A stretch of 18,505 bases of DNA from Sphaerochaetaceae bacterium (GTDB lineage Bacteria; Spirochaetota; Spirochaetia; Sphaerochaetales; Sphaerochaetaceae), in NCBI GenBank assembly GCA_023231265.1, contig JALNVT010000027.1, forward strand, positions 1-18,505, given 5' to 3'. Under the pieces are notes generated by a model, which was not told where the DNA came from, made no database searches, and saw nothing but the letters and a program-made list of their open reading frames with translations. Positions within the stretch are counted from its first letter, which is position 1, and every line of letters starts with the position of its first letter. Below, in pieces: positions 1 through 6,244 of this stretch. The position numbers were made by a program, and so were the translations under genes.

Positions 1-144
1 CTCTATAGCCACAAACAATATCAATACCAATACTGTCGATAGCACATAATACTTCTCTCCAAACCATGTAGGTAAGTTGAAAGAAATAAAGAACAGAGGG
101 GTCATGTACAATCTTGCAAATGTCAATTTGTTAGGTAGATTCAT
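1..144 (-). CDS. pgsA: CDP-diacylglycerol--glycerol-3-phosphate 3-phosphatidyltransferase, N-terminal part (cut by window edge)
   Basis: Reading leftwards from an ATG at 144, 48 codons stay open to the window edge. The product begins MNLPNKLTFARLYMTPLFF, the classic N-terminus of PgsA-type CDP-alcohol phosphatidyltransferases (N-L-P-N-x-L-T-x-x-R-x-x-x-x-P), followed by a hydrophobic first membrane segment. Enzymes of this family make phosphatidylglycerophosphate from CDP-diacylglycerol and glycerol-3-phosphate at the inner membrane, the committed step to phosphatidylglycerol and cardiolipin. The catalytic D-G-x2-A-R motif would lie beyond the window and is not seen. An AGGAAG ribosome binding site overlaps the last codons of the M32 peptidase gene, whose stop codon is only 3 bases before this ATG, so the two are probably co-transcribed. 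Other CDP-alcohol transferases share the fold, but this N-terminus favours PgsA. Confidence 0.8.
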   Translation of the reverse strand, partial: MNLPNKLTFARLYMTPLFFISFNLPTWFGEKYYVLSTVLVLILFVAIE

Positions 145-147
145 AAA

Positions 148-1683
148 CTACTTCCTTTCTGGCCAGATATCATTCAATTTTGCATCGAGATAAGATACAA
201 AATACTTTCCATCAAGACTCTCGCCAGTGATATTCTTGATGAGCTTCTCTGGAGTGTATATACCACCAAACTTAAACAGGTGATCATTCAAATATTCAGT
301 TATTGGTAATATTCCTTTATCTGCAAAGGATCTGTTGTAATTCTCAACACCACCAAAATCTTCAATCAATTTGGCATTTATCTGTGCAGAGTACAGGTTT
401 CCGATACCATAAGTTGGGAAATATCCAAAGAGACCACTTGCCCAGTGAACATCCTGAAGACATCCTTCAGCCAATCTCTTCACCTCAAGTCCAAACATCT
501 CATGGAACAATTTATTCCATTCTGCTGGTAGATCCTCAACCTCAAGCTCCCCTTCTATTAGTTTCTTTTCGAGAGTATATCTCAAAATGATATGCAGATT
601 ATAAGTTGTTTCATCTGCATTTGTTCTTATGTAAGTTGGTTGAACTCTGTTGATTGCTCTGACAAAATCATCTTTGCTGACGTCTTTTAAATTCTCCATG
701 AATAGAGCTTGGAATTCATCATAGTATCTGTCCCAGAATATTTTGGATCTCAAAACTACGTTCTCATAAGTACGACTTATGCACTCATGAAAGCCCATGC
801 TGGCACCCTCTCCAAGACTTGTACCTTTTATCATGCCACTTGATGCACCCATCTCATAAAGAGCATGTCCACCCTCATGAACGGTTGAACTCAATGGATC
901 GACAACACTTGGATCATTATATCTTGTTGTTATTCTGATATCATCGCTTCCAAGTGTGGATGTGAAGGGATGCTCACTGATAGCAAGAGTTCCTCGTTTC
1001 ATATCAAATCCCATCTCAGTTAAGATCTTCATTGCAAACTTCTCTTGCTTCTGCTTATCATAAGTTCTGTATAAAAAATCATCCTTCATCTCTATAGAAG
1101 AGTACTCTCTAACCATTCTTACAAGATTTGGTTCCAACTCACCAAACATTTTATCAAGTTTCTTGCTGCTCATTCCCTCTTCATACAAATTCAGAAGAGC
1201 ATCATATAGAGACTGACATTCCTCTCTTATATAACCAGCTTCCTCTCTCTCAAGTGCAACAACCTCTTTAAGAATGGGAGCAAACTCACCAAAGTCTTCA
1301 TTATTTCTAGCCTTCACCCAAGCATTGTAAGCAAGAGTCAGAGCCCCCTCCTTTCTTCCAATAAATTCATTTGGAATCTTCTTGCTTCTTGAAAATGTGA
1401 TATATCTTCTCTTGATCAGAGCTTTTTCAAAGTCAGTCTCACCAAATCCCTCTTTATTGTCATCATTGGCGCCCAATTGCTCCAGCAGACTTCCAAGTTC
1501 ATCAGCTGTTTCCAAGCTATGAATCTTCTGTGATATCAATGCAAGCTGCACTGATCTTTCTTCTGCAAAGGAAGGTGAACCTGCAGTTTCCATATCAAAT
1601 TCTAAAGTAGCACTTATATGTATGTAAATTACTATCTCTTTATCTTTTTCTACCAATTTTTCAAAAAGGTCTTTATTTAACAT
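148..1683 (-). CDS. Metallocarboxypeptidase, peptidase family M32 (Taq/Pfu carboxypeptidase type)
   Basis: A 511-residue cytoplasmic protein, the normal length for M32 carboxypeptidases, which remove single residues from peptide C-termini using a metal ion. The zinc motif HEGGH is at residues 269-273, with E270 as general base, and the third ligand is expected at E300 in the family's second motif (H-E-C-I-S-R, with E-N a few residues later). Other family signatures are DETTYNLHI near residue 360 and G-Y-F-P-T-Y-G-I-G-N-L-Y-S-A-Q near residue 425. No signal peptide is seen. The ATG at 1683 has AGGAG 7 bases upstream. A promoter-like -10 sequence lies in the gap after the thrS terminator, so this gene and pgsA probably form a separate unit. 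Likely role: recycling of short peptides. Family assignment is firm; physiological substrate unknown. Confidence 0.95.
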   Translation of the reverse strand: MLNKDLFEKLVEKDKEIVIYIHISATLEFDMETAGSPSFAEERSVQLALISQKIHSLETADELGSLLEQLGANDDNKEGFGETDFEKALIKRRYITFSRSKKIPNEFIGRKEGALTLAYNAWVKARNNEDFGEFAPILKEVVALEREEAGYIREECQSLYDALLNLYEEGMSSKKLDKMFGELEPNLVRMVREYSSIEMKDDFLYRTYDKQKQEKFAMKILTEMGFDMKRGTLAISEHPFTSTLGSDDIRITTRYNDPSVVDPLSSTVHEGGHALYEMGASSGMIKGTSLGEGASMGFHECISRTYENVVLRSKIFWDRYYDEFQALFMENLKDVSKDDFVRAINRVQPTYIRTNADETTYNLHIILRYTLEKKLIEGELEVEDLPAEWNKLFHEMFGLEVKRLAEGCLQDVHWASGLFGYFPTYGIGNLYSAQINAKLIEDFGGVENYNRSFADKGILPITEYLNDHLFKFGGIYTPEKLIKNITGESLDGKYFVSYLDAKLNDIWPERK

Positions 1684-1750
1684 CTGTTAACTCCTAATAA
1701 AATAGAGAGGACAAGATAAAAGATTTCCCCCTATCTCATCCCATATCAAT

Positions 1751-1756
1751 ATTATA
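1751..1756 (-). promoter_or_regulatory. Candidate -10 element for the M32 peptidase-pgsA unit
   Basis: A perfect TATAAT reads leftwards at 1756-1751, about 70 bases before the peptidase ATG and just after the thrS terminator. The sequence 17 bases upstream (TTTCTT) is a poor -35 match and overlaps the T-rich tail of that terminator, so this is a tentative call in AT-rich DNA. Confidence 0.35.
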
Positions 1757-1769
1757 CATAGAAAATGAT

Positions 1770-1807
1770 AATAAAGAAAGTAAGAGAGCAGCATTCCTGC
1801 TGCTCTC
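1770..1807 (-). terminator. Rho-independent terminator after thrS
   Basis: A perfect 9-bp stem, GAGAGCAGC paired with GCTGCTCTC around a 6-base loop (1784-1807), lies 15 bases after the thrS stop codon. Read leftwards it is followed by TTACTTTCTTTATT, a broken T-rich tract. The GC-rich stem is clear; the T tract is imperfect, so some read-through into the peptidase gene is possible. Confidence 0.65.
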
Positions 1808-1821
1808 CTGACTTACAATTT

Positions 1822-3573
1822 TTATAGTTCAATCTGATGAGAATCAACGATTGAATGCAATTTCTTAACAAAACTATCGTAGTCACCCCATTTCTGCTGC
1901 TTACCAGTTCTAAGTCTAACAGAGAATTCACCACTCTCCATTTCCTTCTCACCAACAACCAACATGTAAGGAACTTTGTTCAACTGTGCGTTTTTGATCT
2001 TAACTTTCATGTGATCATCACTTAAATCAGCGGATGCTCTGAATTCTTCCATTCTGAGTTTTCCTTCCAATTCTTTACAATAATCAAAACAGTTATCTCC
2101 AACAGGAATGATCTTGACCTGTTCTGGAGCCAACCAAGCTGGGAAAGCACCTGCATAATGCTCAAGCAATACACCAAAGAATCTTTCGATAGATCCAAGC
2201 AATGCTCTGTGAATCATGTAAGGACGTTTTTCCTGTCCGTCTTTATCTGTGAAAGTCATGTTGAATCTTTCAGGTAAGTTGAAGTCAAATTGAACTGTTG
2301 ATAGCTGCCATGCTCTTCCGATAGCATCTTTTATCTTCAAATCAATTTTAGGACCGTAGAATGCACCACCGCCTTCATCAACTTCGTATTCAAGTCCTTC
2401 TTTCTCAATAGCCTTCTTCAAAGCTTCAGTTGCTGTTGCCCATCTTTCAGGTTCACCAACAGCTTTTTCTGGTCGAGTGGATAAATATGCTTTAATTTCT
2501 TGGAAACCAAAACTATGAAGCATATTCAAAGAGAACTTCAATACTGTCAAAATTTCATCGTCAACTTGTTCAGGTGTTACAAATAAGTGTGCATCATCCT
2601 GAGTGAATCCTCTTACTCTCAATAGACCATGTAAAGCACCAGCTTTCTCATACCTATAAACTGTGCCCAATTCAGCCCATCTTAAAGGTAGATCTCTGTA
2701 AGAGCGTTTTGTGTTGTTATAAATCATGATATGGAAAGGGCAGTTCATAGGTTTTGCATAGTAATCTGCTTTATCCATTTCCATTGGAGGATACATACCA
2801 TCATGATAGAAATCCAAGTGACCACTTGTTTCCCACAACCATGATTTACCTACATGAGGTGTATAGACCATTTCATAACCGTTTTTATAATGCTCTTTTC
2901 TCCAGAAGTCTTCAATAACGCCTCTGATTCTAGCACCTTTAGGATGCCAGTATACCAAGCCTGGACCTGCTTCTTCATGCATTGAGAATAGATCTAATTC
3001 TTTTCCCAATTTTCTGTGGTCTCTCTTCTCGATATCTTTCAGCTTTGTTAAATAAGCATCTAAATCTTTCTTGTTGTTCCAAGCTGTACCGTAAATACGA
3101 GTCAACATTGGATTGGATTCTTTTCCTCTCCAGTATGCAGCTGCAATGTTCATCAGCTTGAAAGATCTAGGATCCAACTTCTTTGTAGATTCAACATGTG
3201 GTCCTCTGCATAGGTCTGTAAAATTACCTTGATTGTATAATGTTACAGTCTCACCTTCAGGAATTGACTCAAGTAATTCGAGTTTGTACTTCTGATCCTT
3301 GAATTTTTCTCTTGCTTCATCACGAGTTACTTCAGTTCTAACAAACTTTCTATCACTTTTGATGATTTCTTTCATCTTCTCTTCAATAACTGCAAGGTCA
3401 TCATTTACTAATTGACGTGGAAGGTCAAAGTCGTAATAGAAACCTGTATCAATTGCAGGTCCGATAGCTATCTGTGCTGTTGGAAACATGTCCAGTACAG
3501 CTTCTGCCATTACGTGAGCCATGGAATGTCGTTTTCTTTCCAATTTCTGCTCAGGACTTAATTTATCTGCCAT
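1822..3573 (-). CDS. thrS: Threonyl-tRNA synthetase, form lacking the TGS domain
   Basis: Class II synthetase that charges tRNA-Thr with threonine in the cytoplasm. At about 583 residues it is shorter than the usual 630-650 because it begins directly at the editing domain. Numbering from the upstream ATG at 3579: editing-site residues are H18, H22, C124 and H128; the catalytic zinc ligands are C280 (MNCP), H331 (DDAHLF) and H457 (MIHRA); motif 2 (RYEKAGALHGLLRVRGF) spans about 309-325; motif 3 follows H457; the anticodon-binding domain covers about 486-585. I place the start at 3573, the second ATG, because AGGAG sits 6 bases before it and only touches the first ATG. Active and editing sites look intact, so loss of TGS is architectural rather than damage. 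Expression is controlled by the T-box leader upstream. A hairpin terminator follows. Confidence 0.96.
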   Translation of the reverse strand: MADKLSPEQKLERKRHSMAHVMAEAVLDMFPTAQIAIGPAIDTGFYYDFDLPRQLVNDDLAVIEEKMKEIIKSDRKFVRTEVTRDEAREKFKDQKYKLELLESIPEGETVTLYNQGNFTDLCRGPHVESTKKLDPRSFKLMNIAAAYWRGKESNPMLTRIYGTAWNNKKDLDAYLTKLKDIEKRDHRKLGKELDLFSMHEEAGPGLVYWHPKGARIRGVIEDFWRKEHYKNGYEMVYTPHVGKSWLWETSGHLDFYHDGMYPPMEMDKADYYAKPMNCPFHIMIYNNTKRSYRDLPLRWAELGTVYRYEKAGALHGLLRVRGFTQDDAHLFVTPEQVDDEILTVLKFSLNMLHSFGFQEIKAYLSTRPEKAVGEPERWATATEALKKAIEKEGLEYEVDEGGGAFYGPKIDLKIKDAIGRAWQLSTVQFDFNLPERFNMTFTDKDGQEKRPYMIHRALLGSIERFFGVLLEHYAGAFPAWLAPEQVKIIPVGDNCFDYCKELEGKLRMEEFRASADLSDDHMKVKIKNAQLNKVPYMLVVGEKEMESGEFSVRLRTGKQQKWGDYDSFVKKLHSIVDSHQIEL

Positions 3574-3600
3574 ATTCATCTCCTAATCATTAGGTCTTTA

Positions 3601-3678
3601 AAATACAAAAACTCTTACATCATCACCTTTGCAAATGATGAGTAAAACATCAATTACAAGGACGAAAATATAAGAGTT
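3601..3678 (-). terminator. Conditional terminator of the thrS T-box
   Basis: An outer 11-bp stem pairs 3678-3668 (AACTCTTATAT) with 3620-3610 (ATGTAAGAGTT). An inner stem pairs CCTTGTAATTGATG (3661-3648) with CATCATTTGCAAAGG (3640-3626), with one bulge and one mismatch. TTTT-G-TATTTT follows. The inner stem uses CCTTG, the 3' strand of the antiterminator, so the two structures are mutually exclusive as T-box attenuation requires. A shorter alternative hairpin (TTTTAC-TCATCA with TGATGA-T-GTAA) can also form. Confidence 0.8.
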
Positions 3679-3889
3679 CCGCGGTTCCACCTTGCTTCCT
3701 TCTTAAAACTTAAGAAGACGCTTAATTGTATCCGTTTACGTAGGACTGGACGGCTCAGCTAATGGAATAATTTATTCGTTCACATCGCAGCTCGAAAGGG
3801 GTTTTCATCAATAAGTTACCAGAAGTCTCTCAGCCTTGAACTTCCTCTCTCTCAGCACTTTTATCGATTACTCGTCTTTGTCATCGCTA
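3601..3889 (-). promoter_or_regulatory. T-box riboswitch (threonine) controlling thrS
   Basis: The roughly 370-base gap upstream of thrS holds a complete T-box leader, read leftwards. The GA/AGTA motif of stem I is at 3876-3869. The distal stem I region with GAGAGAGGAAG and AGGCTGAGAG spans 3853-3821. A threonine specifier codon, ACC, is at 3802-3800, preceded by the usual GAA. Stem III is a perfect hairpin, CTTCTTAA/TTAAGAAG (3717-3699). The T-box core GGTGGAACCGCGG is at 3691-3679. In the antiterminator, CAAGG (3694-3690) pairs with CCTTG (3661-3657), leaving UGGA to bind the 3' end of uncharged tRNA-Thr; this predicts discriminator base U73. Known T-boxes let transcription through when the matching tRNA is uncharged. 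Specifier identity and downstream gene agree, which makes the call firm. Confidence 0.95.
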
Positions 3890-3929
3890 TTTATATCACT
3901 AGAATGCACTTTTTATGTTAACTCGTCAA
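3890..3929 (-). promoter_or_regulatory. Candidate promoter of the thrS T-box transcript
   Basis: Read leftwards, TGATATAAA gives an extended -10 (TG-n-TATAAA, hexamer at 3895-3890) a few bases before the T-box begins. Two -35 candidates, TTGACG (3929-3924) and TTAACA (3921-3916), lie further than the ideal 17 bases away. The -10 position fits a transcript starting at the base of stem I; the -35 choice is unresolved. Confidence 0.4.
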
Positions 3930-3946
3930 GAATAAGCTATTCGATT

Positions 3947-4402
3947 TTATAAAAATAATTTATTTACGAGAACTTCAGCCATTTCTTCAAGCATTTCCTG
4001 TTCTTTCTCTGTAAAACGGGCAAAATTTTCACTGTCGATATCAATCAGACCAACAACCTTGCCTTCTGCAATCAAAGGAACAGCAATCTCACTGTTTGAA
4101 TCCTTATCACAGGCGATGTGACCTTCAAATGTGTGAACATTGTCAACAATGAGAGTCTTGCCTTCTTTGTATGCAGTTCCACAGACTCCATCACTGAAAG
4201 CAATAGAATTGCAGGCTATCTTACCTTGAAAAGGTCCAAGCTTTAAGTTATCACCATCAGTCAAGTAGAAACCTACCCAGTTGATGTTGTCAAATATAGA
4301 ATTTAAATATGCACTGGCATTTGCCAATTCACTGTATCTGGTAGCAATATTCTGATTCCAGTTACCAATCAAAGCATTCAATAGGGAAGCTTCATCACTC
4401 AT
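3947..4402 (-). CDS. msrC: Free methionine-(R)-sulfoxide reductase (GAF-domain, fRMsr)
   Basis: A 151-residue single GAF-domain protein. The three redox cysteines are C64, C74 and C98, with spacings of 10 and 24 that equal those of C84, C94 and C118 in E. coli YebR/MsrC. They sit in the family motifs IACNSIAFSDGVCGTAY and GHIACDKDSNSEIAVPL. The enzyme reduces free, non-protein-bound methionine-(R)-sulfoxide in the cytoplasm, normally recycled by thioredoxin. It starts 11 bases after the stop codon of the hydrogenase gene behind AAAGGG, so it is probably the last gene of the hydrogenase operon. That context suggests oxidant protection or methionine salvage during oxygen exposure, which is inference. 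A role as a GAF ligand sensor is less likely given the intact catalytic cysteines. Confidence 0.92.
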   Translation of the reverse strand: MSDEASLLNALIGNWNQNIATRYSELANASAYLNSIFDNINWVGFYLTDGDNLKLGPFQGKIACNSIAFSDGVCGTAYKEGKTLIVDNVHTFEGHIACDKDSNSEIAVPLIAEGKVVGLIDIDSENFARFTEKEQEMLEEMAEVLVNKLFL

Positions 4403-4413
4403 TTTTTTACCCT

Positions 4414-5868
4414 TTATTTTCTTTTTGTTAACTTAGCCGGTGTTTTAACATTACCCGATCTAAGTCTCATTGCTAATTTAGGACTTACAATAGTTCCAGG
4501 ACCGTTTATGCAGCCACCTTCACAAATCATAACTTCAATCAATTCAGCAGCAGGTGCTTTTTTAGGCCAAATCTTCATTCCACGGAATGTTTTTAGATCC
4601 AGTCCATTGATATACATAGGTGTTATTTCCTGACCTTCTTGAAGTCTATGAACAACACACCCTGCAACACCTTCAGATACTGCAAAATCTCTGCAGTCTT
4701 CAAACTCTGATGTATCGCCCATATCAGCAGCCTCCACCTCTCTTACATCTATATCCTTTGCCATAAACAATGCAGCAAGCTCGCTGTAATTTATAACACC
4801 ATCAACGGTCTTCAAACTAACGGCTTCAATGCGTTTTGAAAGACATGGACCAATGAATACTGTCTTGACTTCAGGATCTTTTTCTTTGACCATCTGAGCT
4901 ATGTAGCCCATCGGAGACAATGTATCAGATTTTTTATCTTTTAGGAAAGGTAGATGTCTGTTGATAAGTTCAATGTATGAAGGACAGCATGAGGTGGTCA
5001 TGTAAGGCTCACCATCTTTCAATCTTTCAATTATCTCTTTAGCTTCATTTTCAGCTGTTATAGCAGCGCCTTCACTTACCTCAACAACTTCATCAAAGCC
5101 TGCTAGAAGCAATCCTTGTTTTATCTGTTCTAAAGTTCCTGGAAACTGTCCATCAATTGAAGGAGCAATCATTGCAACAACTTTATCGTCATTTTGAAGG
5201 TATTTAAGAGTTGTGAACAGACTGCTTCTCTCAACTATGGCACCAAAAGGACAACTTCTTGTGCATTTACCACAGCTGATACATTTTTTATAATCAACAT
5301 TCACAATGCCATCTTCGTTTTTCTTTATGGCCCCAACAGGACATGCAGCTTCACATGGAACAGGAATATGTACAACACTGTGAAAAGGACAGACGTCCAT
5401 ACATTTACCGCATCTTATGCATAATTCTTGATTTATATGAGCTTGACCATTGGAAAAGAAGATTGCATCCTTTGGACAGTTAACATAACATGGACGGGCA
5501 AAGCATCCACGACAGGCATCGCTGATTAAATATTGATCTTTGGGACAGCTGCTGCATGCTGTGCTGATTGTCGTGATTACTGGAGTTGCTAGAATTTCCT
5601 TCTTCATCACTTCTTTGTAGTACTCACTCAAAGGTTTCATCTCATCATCATCTTTTTCAATATTCACGCCAAGTAAAGCCATTATTCTATAACGAATCAT
5701 AGCTCGCTCTTTGTAAATACAGCACCTGCTTGTAGCAGCATCCTTTGGAATGATCCAAAATGGTATCTTATCTATATCCTCTTCCAGCGTTCCCGCGAAA
5801 AAAGATTTGATGACCATTGAATGAACCTGCCTTTTCAAACGTGTGTATTGATTGTTTAATTCTAGCAT
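4414..5868 (-). CDS. Monomeric [FeFe]-hydrogenase, group B type, with multiple [4Fe-4S] clusters
   Basis: A 484-residue iron-only hydrogenase that interconverts protons and H2. The N-terminus carries the group B signature S-R-C-C-I-Y-K-E-R-A (C49, C50). A cysteine-rich region follows (C105, C108, C119, C122, C127, C131), then ferredoxin motifs C150-x2-C-x2-C-x3-C160 and C196-x2-C-x2-C-x3-C206, with C172/C176 between. The H-cluster domain spans about 230-460 with L1 TTSCCPSY (C294 proton-relay position, C295 ligand), L2 FIGPCLSK (C342) and L3 MICEGGCINGPG (C449, C453). All four H-cluster ligands and the relay cysteine are present, so it should be catalytic; Gly replaces the Met of the common MPC form of L2. 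It is cytoplasmic, probably ferredoxin-dependent. It lies 37 bases after a [2Fe-2S] protein gene. An AAGGA about 12 bases before the ATG is a weakly spaced binding site. Confidence 0.93.
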   Translation of the reverse strand: MLELNNQYTRLKRQVHSMVIKSFFAGTLEEDIDKIPFWIIPKDAATSRCCIYKERAMIRYRIMALLGVNIEKDDDEMKPLSEYYKEVMKKEILATPVITTISTACSSCPKDQYLISDACRGCFARPCYVNCPKDAIFFSNGQAHINQELCIRCGKCMDVCPFHSVVHIPVPCEAACPVGAIKKNEDGIVNVDYKKCISCGKCTRSCPFGAIVERSSLFTTLKYLQNDDKVVAMIAPSIDGQFPGTLEQIKQGLLLAGFDEVVEVSEGAAITAENEAKEIIERLKDGEPYMTTSCCPSYIELINRHLPFLKDKKSDTLSPMGYIAQMVKEKDPEVKTVFIGPCLSKRIEAVSLKTVDGVINYSELAALFMAKDIDVREVEAADMGDTSEFEDCRDFAVSEGVAGCVVHRLQEGQEITPMYINGLDLKTFRGMKIWPKKAPAAELIEVMICEGGCINGPGTIVSPKLAMRLRSGNVKTPAKLTKRK

Positions 5869-5905
5869 ATTGAGATTGATTCCTTAGTTTTGAACTAAAA
5901 ACTAC

Positions 5906-6178
5906 TTATACTTCTTCCATCAAAAGTTTGTTCAATTTTTCTGGATTCATGTTGCCATGAAGCTTGCCATTGACCATAACAAAGGGAGCGCTGGCTTCCT
6001 CACCAGTAGCACCACCTACTTTTTTACATGCACCAAGACATGAACAACCTTCAAATTCAAACTTACTTAAAAGTTCAGGATTTAAAAAATCATTATATAA
6101 TAAAAGGTCAGCACCACCCTGCACAAAACAAGATGTTCCTACACAAATTTTGACTAAAATCTTATCTTTCTTCTTCAT
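5906..6178 (-). CDS. Thioredoxin-like [2Fe-2S] ferredoxin (NuoE-type), small
   Basis: A protein of about 90 residues with the thioredoxin-like [2Fe-2S] signature of NuoE/HydC electron-transfer subunits: C12-V-G-T-S-C17 and, 34 residues on, C51 in C-S-C-L-G-A-C (C45, C47, C51). It probably carries one [2Fe-2S] cluster that moves electrons to or from the adjacent hydrogenase. I chose the ATG at 6178: the longer frame opens with a TTG at 6190, but GGAGG lies inside that extension exactly where the ATG needs it. Compared with the 81-residue paralogue upstream of hydS it has a short insert rich in Gly, Glu and Ala after the last cysteine. The 66-base gap after the phosphatase gene holds a weak promoter-like pair (TTGATA, 18 bases, TAATAT) that I do not trust. 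Confidence 0.85.
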   Translation of the reverse strand: MKKKDKILVKICVGTSCFVQGGADLLLYNDFLNPELLSKFEFEGCSCLGACKKVGGATGEEASAPFVMVNGKLHGNMNPEKLNKLLMEEV

Positions 6179-6244
6179 ATTTTCCTCCAAAATTCCATAT
6201 TACGAGTTTACAGTATTTGCTATCAAATTAAAAGTAGAATATCT

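Noticed and set aside
1752..1958. Minus-strand open frame of 68 codons at the end of thrS
   Set aside because: Out-of-frame overlap with the anticodon-binding domain of thrS that runs through the terminator; no independent evidence.
3930..3942. Short hairpin GAATA-GCT-TATTC after msrC as a terminator
   Set aside because: A five-pair AT stem with no T run is too weak, and it overlaps the candidate -35 region of the thrS promoter.
5194..5424. Plus-strand open frame of 76 codons
   Set aside because: It lies entirely antisense to the ferredoxin region of the hydrogenase; its residues mirror the cysteine codons and no binding site or family motif is seen.
6179..6190. TTG start giving the 90-residue [2Fe-2S] protein four extra residues
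   Set aside because: GGAGG lies inside the extension at correct distance from the ATG at 6178, so the shorter form is preferred.
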